The notes under the pieces are model-generated. The model worked only from the letters and a program-made list of their open reading frames with translations. It was not told the origin of the DNA and searched no databases. From the NCBI RefSeq assembly GCF_947179515.1, contig NC_067473.1:69906219-69970218 (forward strand): a DNA stretch of 64,000 bases, read 5' to 3'. The DNA comes from Apodemus sylvaticus. Its lineage: Eukaryota; Chordata; Mammalia; Rodentia; Muridae. The position numbers and the translations under genes were made by a program. This document shows, piece by piece, positions 60,218-64,000 of this stretch (positions are counted from its first letter, which is position 1; every line of letters starts with the position of its first letter).

Positions 60218-60388
60218 CTTTTTTGTTATTGTTTTTTGGATTTGTTTTTTTCGAGACAGGGTTTCTCTCTATAGTTCTGGCTCTCCTGGAGCTCACTCTG
60301 TAGACCAGGTTGGCCTTGAATTCAGAAATCTGCCTGCCTCTGCCTACCAGAGTGCTGGGATTACAGGTGTGCGCCACCAAGGCCTGGC
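60218..60388 (-). mobile_element. B1 SINE
   Basis: Antisense B1: T/G-rich tail 60218-60250, CGAGACAGGGTTTCTCTCTA, GAGCTCACTCTGTAGACCAG, GTTGGCCTTGAATTCAGAAA, AGTGCTGGGATTACAGGTGT, GCGCCACCAAGGCCTGGC at the 5' end. A short direct repeat AAAACTT flanks it (60214-60220, 60396-60402). The 106-codon frame on the minus strand is a B1 artefact. Confidence 0.95.
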
Positions 60389-60626
60389 GACTTTCAAAAC
60401 TTAATATATGACTATAATTCAAACAGTTTACTCAGATTTAGAATATTTTATATCATTGCTTATAATTTAGAAATATTCCCAACTTAGGTATAATTAAAAT
60501 GATAAGGGAAAACAATAAAATTCTTGAGAGTAGTTTGCCTTAAACATCAATTGTAGATTAGAGATTTATAAAATGTTGACAATTTTAGAAACATCACAGG
60601 TATATGTGGGGTTTGAACTATGGACC

Positions 60627-60846
60627 CTTCAAGTACTATATTGAAAAGATATGGAGAGAGAGGACAGCCTTGATTTTAGTGGGATTGCTTCAAGTTTCTC
60701 TCCGTTTAGTTTGATGTTGGCTACCGGTTTGCTGTATATTGCTTTAATGATGTTTAGGTATGGGTCTTGAATTCCTGTTCTTTCCAAGACTTTTATCATG
60801 AAAGGATGCTAAATTTTGTCAAATGCTTTTTCTGCATCTAATGAGA
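60627..60846 (-). mobile_element. Tailless internal L1 ORF2 fragment flanked by a duplication
   Basis: Antisense reverse-transcriptase coding region: AGTACTATATTGAAAAGATA, GGGATTGCTTCAAGTTTCTC, GTTTGATGTTGGCTACCGGT, TTTCCAAGACTTTTATCATG, TTTTTCTGCATCTAATGAGA. It lacks a 3' UTR, a poly(A) tail and the 5' part. TGAACTATGGACCC (60613-60626) and TGAACTATGACCC (60847-60859) flank it, apart from one extra G. About ten bases are also missing internally (after GGACAGCCTTG). Confidence 0.85.
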
Positions 60847-60859
60847 TGAACTATGACCC

Positions 60860-62587
60860 ATTTAAGAGTAAAATCTTAGTCACCATAACAAAATAACAAA
60901 CACTTGTCACTGACGGACAGTCACACCCTACCATCCGCTATTCCCCTAGGATTTCTTCTGCACATTAGTGGGATTGGTATAACCAGGGAGATATCTTCAT
61001 GTTTTCTTTGATGTAGTTAAACTTATGGCCACTGTTCCTGATAATGTCAATCTATTAGTTCAGACCAACCAGGTTAACAAACCTTTGATTTTATCCATAG
61101 TCTGTCTGACCTCTGCTTCATTTGTCTTTGTGTGGGCGCACCAGTCACAGTATAATAAGATTTATAATAATGTTTTTTCTTTGACAGTCTAGGTGTGAAT
61201 CTTCTCCAGAGCTGATAAGGAGAAAAATCTGCCTGGCACAGAGGATTTTTGGTTTTGATTTATCCTAGTGTCTTCACTTATGCTATCTTGGACAAGTCTC
61301 TGGTGTGACATCTGAATTCTAAGATATAATTTTGGAATGTATTTTTGAATTATAAGCAAAGATATTGAATTATAATATATAATATAAAAATTTACATTCC
61401 TAACTTATTCCCTCAACTTTTCTCTCCATATAGGAAAATATAATGTTTCTTCTCATCTCTTCCATATTCCTCAGGCTAATTCAACCAGATCTTTAACATT
61501 TAGAACCATGTTCATCATTTTCTACCAGATAGCATTTTATTTTCGTCCCTATCTGAACAGTGGTGATTCAAATTTTAAACTCCTATCCTATCTATGAAAT
61601 TGTCAATAGTGAAATCTCATTTATTTCTATTGAATCAGGAGTATGTCTTTATTATTTTTAGGAGTATGTCTTCAATTCTCCCCTTAAAACAAGTTTTTAA
61701 ATGCCCCCTACCTTCATCCACTTGTTGTGTCTGCATTACTAATAGGTAGTACATGATCTTATTATAGAAATATCTCATGATCTGTCTCATTGCAAGATCA
61801 ATCTGAATCTGAATATGTAAAATGTAGATAGGAATTGTTGACCCAAGATTAATCATATGACACTGAGCCAATATATAAACACCTATAAGACACATCAATG
61901 AACTTGAGTCATAGGAATTATTTGAAGGGCAGGGAACAGCAGGAAATTTTAAAAGCATAAAATAGAATAGAGAAAAAATGGAAGGAAGAAACAGAAGGAA
62001 CTGAGTGAGATCCTAGACAAAGTACCTTGTAGACAACATCAGTGGGCTTACACGGCATCTGTTCACACAGTTCTCTACCACAACTCACATGTGAGTACAT
62101 AATAACTGAAACAATGTGTTAAATTACCCTATGAGTTACAGAAATAGTTATAACCATCACAGTGGTAGAAGCGGAGGAAAATTATACTTCCTCTTCCACT
62201 CTGTTTGTTACTACTGTAATAATATAGGGTTCCATAATAAAAACCTTTTTCTCCTTGAGGTTTGTTTTCTTAATGCGTTTTCTTGGGATGTCTGTCTCAA
62301 CAGTTTAAACAAGTGAATGGCCTTGAGAGAAAGGAAGAATAGAAGGAAGAAACTGAAGAGTAAAATTAGACATGCATAATTTGATAATATGATTCATCTG
62401 ACATCACGATGTAAACCACACACTACTTTTCCTTGCCCTTTTCTTAAAAGAATGTGAGATTAGTTTTAATATTGTCTTTATGTTTTGGGGAAAAACTGTT
62501 ACATTTGCTTGCAGCTTAAGCAATAAGTACTAAGTTTGTTGAAAAGTTGTAATTTATTCCCCAAAATATTCTGTGTCTGTAATGCCT
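60860..62587. other. Unassigned DNA
   Basis: 60890-61330 is less AT-rich and holds several CpGs, but I could not assign it to a gene or an LTR. A 13 bp direct repeat AGGAGTATGTCTT lies at 61637-61649 and 61660-61672. Confidence 0.5.
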
Positions 62588-62603
62588 AAAAAAGGTTGTA
62601 ACA

Positions 62604-62859
62604 TAGGTTTAACCGAGAAACCTGGATTACCCAAAACATAATCTACACATCAAATGAGGTACAAGAAAAAAGGAAGAGTGGCCCCTTGTTCTGGAAAGAC
62701 TCAATGAAGCAGTATTCAGCAAAAGCAGAACAGGGAAGTGGGAAGGGGTGGGTGGGAGGACAGGGGGAGAGAAGGGGGCTACGGGACTTTTTGGTAGTGG
62801 GGGGGCTAGGAAAGGGGAAATCATTTGAAATGTAAATAAAAAAACAAACAAAAAACAAA
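62604..62859 (+). mobile_element. 5'-truncated L1 3' UTR, sense, perfect 16 bp TSD
   Basis: CCTGGATTACCC, CACATCAAATGAGGTACAAG, AGAGTGGCCCCTTGTTCTGG, GGGAAGTGGGAAGGGGTGGG, ATCATTTGAAATGTAAATAA and an A-rich tail (AAAACAAACAAAAAACAAAA). The duplication AAAAAAGGTTGTAACA is at 62588-62603 and 62860-62875 with no mismatch. F-like 3' UTR; a recent insertion and one of the few sense L1s here. Confidence 0.95.
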
Positions 62860-62875
62860 AAAAAAGGTTGTAACA

Positions 62876-63341
62876 ATAGCTCATTTTGTGAGGCTATTTT
62901 TGTTTACTAAGTGAAGTGAGATACTTAAGAAAAATACAGTGACTGTTCTGGGTATTTATTCCCTCACTGTAAGTAAAGATGTAAGTCTGCTCTAAGTCAT
63001 AGTGAGTGCAGCGTTCCCTAGCACACTGAACTGAAAAAAAATGTCACCAGTGAAACTTTTTCCTAGTTTGGAAAATTGATGTGTTTAGAAAGTTTTAAAA
63101 GTGAAAAAAATGTTTCAAAAGGAAGTGAAACTGAGTAGGTTAAGCTAAGAGATTTGTATCTTTCGTTACAGAGAGGGAGTTAAAACAATTATGCAAAACT
63201 GGAATTTCCTTTAGAAGGCCTTGAATTCCAGCTCCCTTAAGAAGGAATATTATTGCATCAATGAATCAGAAAATCTGTACGCACAGAGCATTCAGGATAA
63301 ATAAAACTGTGGATATCAGGTTCAGAAAGAAGGAAGCCAAC
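62876..63341. other. Unassigned DNA
   Basis: No recognised feature. Confidence 0.5.
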
Positions 63342-64000
63342 TTTTTTTTTTAATTTCAATTTTATTCAATATATTTTTATTTACATTTCAAACGATTTCC
63401 CCTTTTCTGGTCCCCCCCCACTCCCCGAAAGTCACATAAGCCCCCTTCCCTCCCCCTGTTATCCCACCCACCCCTTCCCACTTCTCTGTTCTGGTTTTGT
63501 CTTATAGTGCTACACTGAGTCTTTCCAGAACCAGGGGCCACTCCTCTGTTCTTCTTGTACCTCATTTGATGTGTGGATTATGTTTTGGGTATTCCAGTTT
63601 TCCAGGCTAATATCCACTTATTAGTGAGTGCATACCATGATTGATCTTTTGAGTCTGGGTTACCTCACTTAGTATGATGTTCTCCAGCTCCATTCATTTG
63701 CCTAAGAATTTCATGAATAAATTGTTTCTAATGGCTGAATAATATTCCATTGTGTATATATACCACATTTTTTGCATCCATTCTTCTGTTGAGGGATACC
63801 TGGGTTCTTTCCAGCTTCTGGCTATTATAAATAGGGCTGCTATGAACACAGTGGAGCATATATTCTTATTACATGCTGGGGAATCCTCCGGGTATATCCC
63901 CAGGAGCGGTATAGCAGGATCTTTCAGAAGTGACATGCCCAGTTTTCTGAGGAACCGCCAGACTGATTTCCAGAGTGGTTGTACCAATTTGGAACCCCAC
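63342..64000 (-). mobile_element. L1 3' end, continues past the window
   Basis: Antisense L1: T tail, F-like 3' UTR (CATTTCAAACGATTTCCCCT, CTGAGTCTTTCCAGAACCAG), then ORF2 C-terminal coding sequence (CTATTATAAATAGGGCTGCT, CAGTTTTCTGAGGAACCGCC) up to the last base. The 97-codon minus-strand frame at 63694-63987 is a genuine ORF2 C-terminal relic (WRFLRKLGM, IPLLGIYPEDSPACNK, EEWMQKMWYIYTMEYYSAI), the zinc-knuckle-distal end of ORF2p. The 5' limit and intactness cannot be judged here. Confidence 0.95.

Noticed and set aside
60102..60422. 106-codon minus-strand frame with CNPSTLVGRGRQISEFK
   Set aside because: This is the usual peptide produced by a B1 SINE, not a gene.
1..64000. Bacterial-type systems (operons, CRISPR, phage defence), tRNA/rRNA genes
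   Set aside because: Rodent SINEs and L1s throughout, no regular spaced repeats, no dense coding; the window is mammalian nuclear DNA.

Overview
The window reads as mammalian, and specifically murine, nuclear DNA. It is AT-rich throughout, carries long dinucleotide microsatellites, and contains rodent-only retroposons: 7SL-derived B1 and tRNA-derived B2 SINEs of mouse type, older B3/B4-like SINEs, and many LINE-1 3' ends with the mouse A/TF-like and F-like 3' UTR sequences. I found no protein-coding gene, no exon with convincing splice sites, no processed pseudogene with a poly(A) tail, no rRNA or tRNA gene, no CpG island and no CRISPR. All open reading frames outside L1 are of the length expected by chance in DNA this AT-rich. 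The window is best described as intergenic or deep-intronic sequence. Family names here are from memory of consensus sequences, not from a database search.

Layout. Positions 1-4000 are mostly unassigned, with one degraded B1 and three microsatellites. Positions 4262-5972 form a nested cluster: an old L1 3' UTR, a B2, and an L1 inserted into the B2 tail that carries an internally inverted ORF1 segment. Positions 6455-17764 hold scattered SINEs (including a B1 and a B2 with clear target-site duplications, TSDs), two sense L1 3' ends and two medium-reiteration rodent repeats. Positions 17765-24278 are long unassigned single-copy DNA. Positions 24279-35276 are the L1-rich part: seven recognisable L1 insertions, mostly on the minus strand, with CA, CT and TA microsatellites. 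Positions 35277-45630 are again mostly unassigned. A cleanly 5'-inverted L1 lies at 45641-46922. A 2.1 kb L1 at 56031-58152, also 5'-inverted, splits an older repeat and keeps recognisable ORF1 C-terminal and endonuclease coding remnants. The last 4 kb hold a B1, a tailless L1 fragment with a target duplication, a small sense L1 with a perfect 16 bp TSD, and an L1 running off the right edge.

The history is one of successive retrotransposition. About 12 of 16 oriented L1 pieces are antisense to the + strand, and three to four show inversion structures. I see no undescribed gene system. The observations most worth checking are the rearranged L1s (4.6-5.9 kb, 28.8-29.2 kb, 34.3-35.0 kb, 45.6-46.9 kb, 56.0-58.2 kb, 60.6-60.8 kb) and two perfect 13 bp hairpins (38.8 kb, 50.3 kb).
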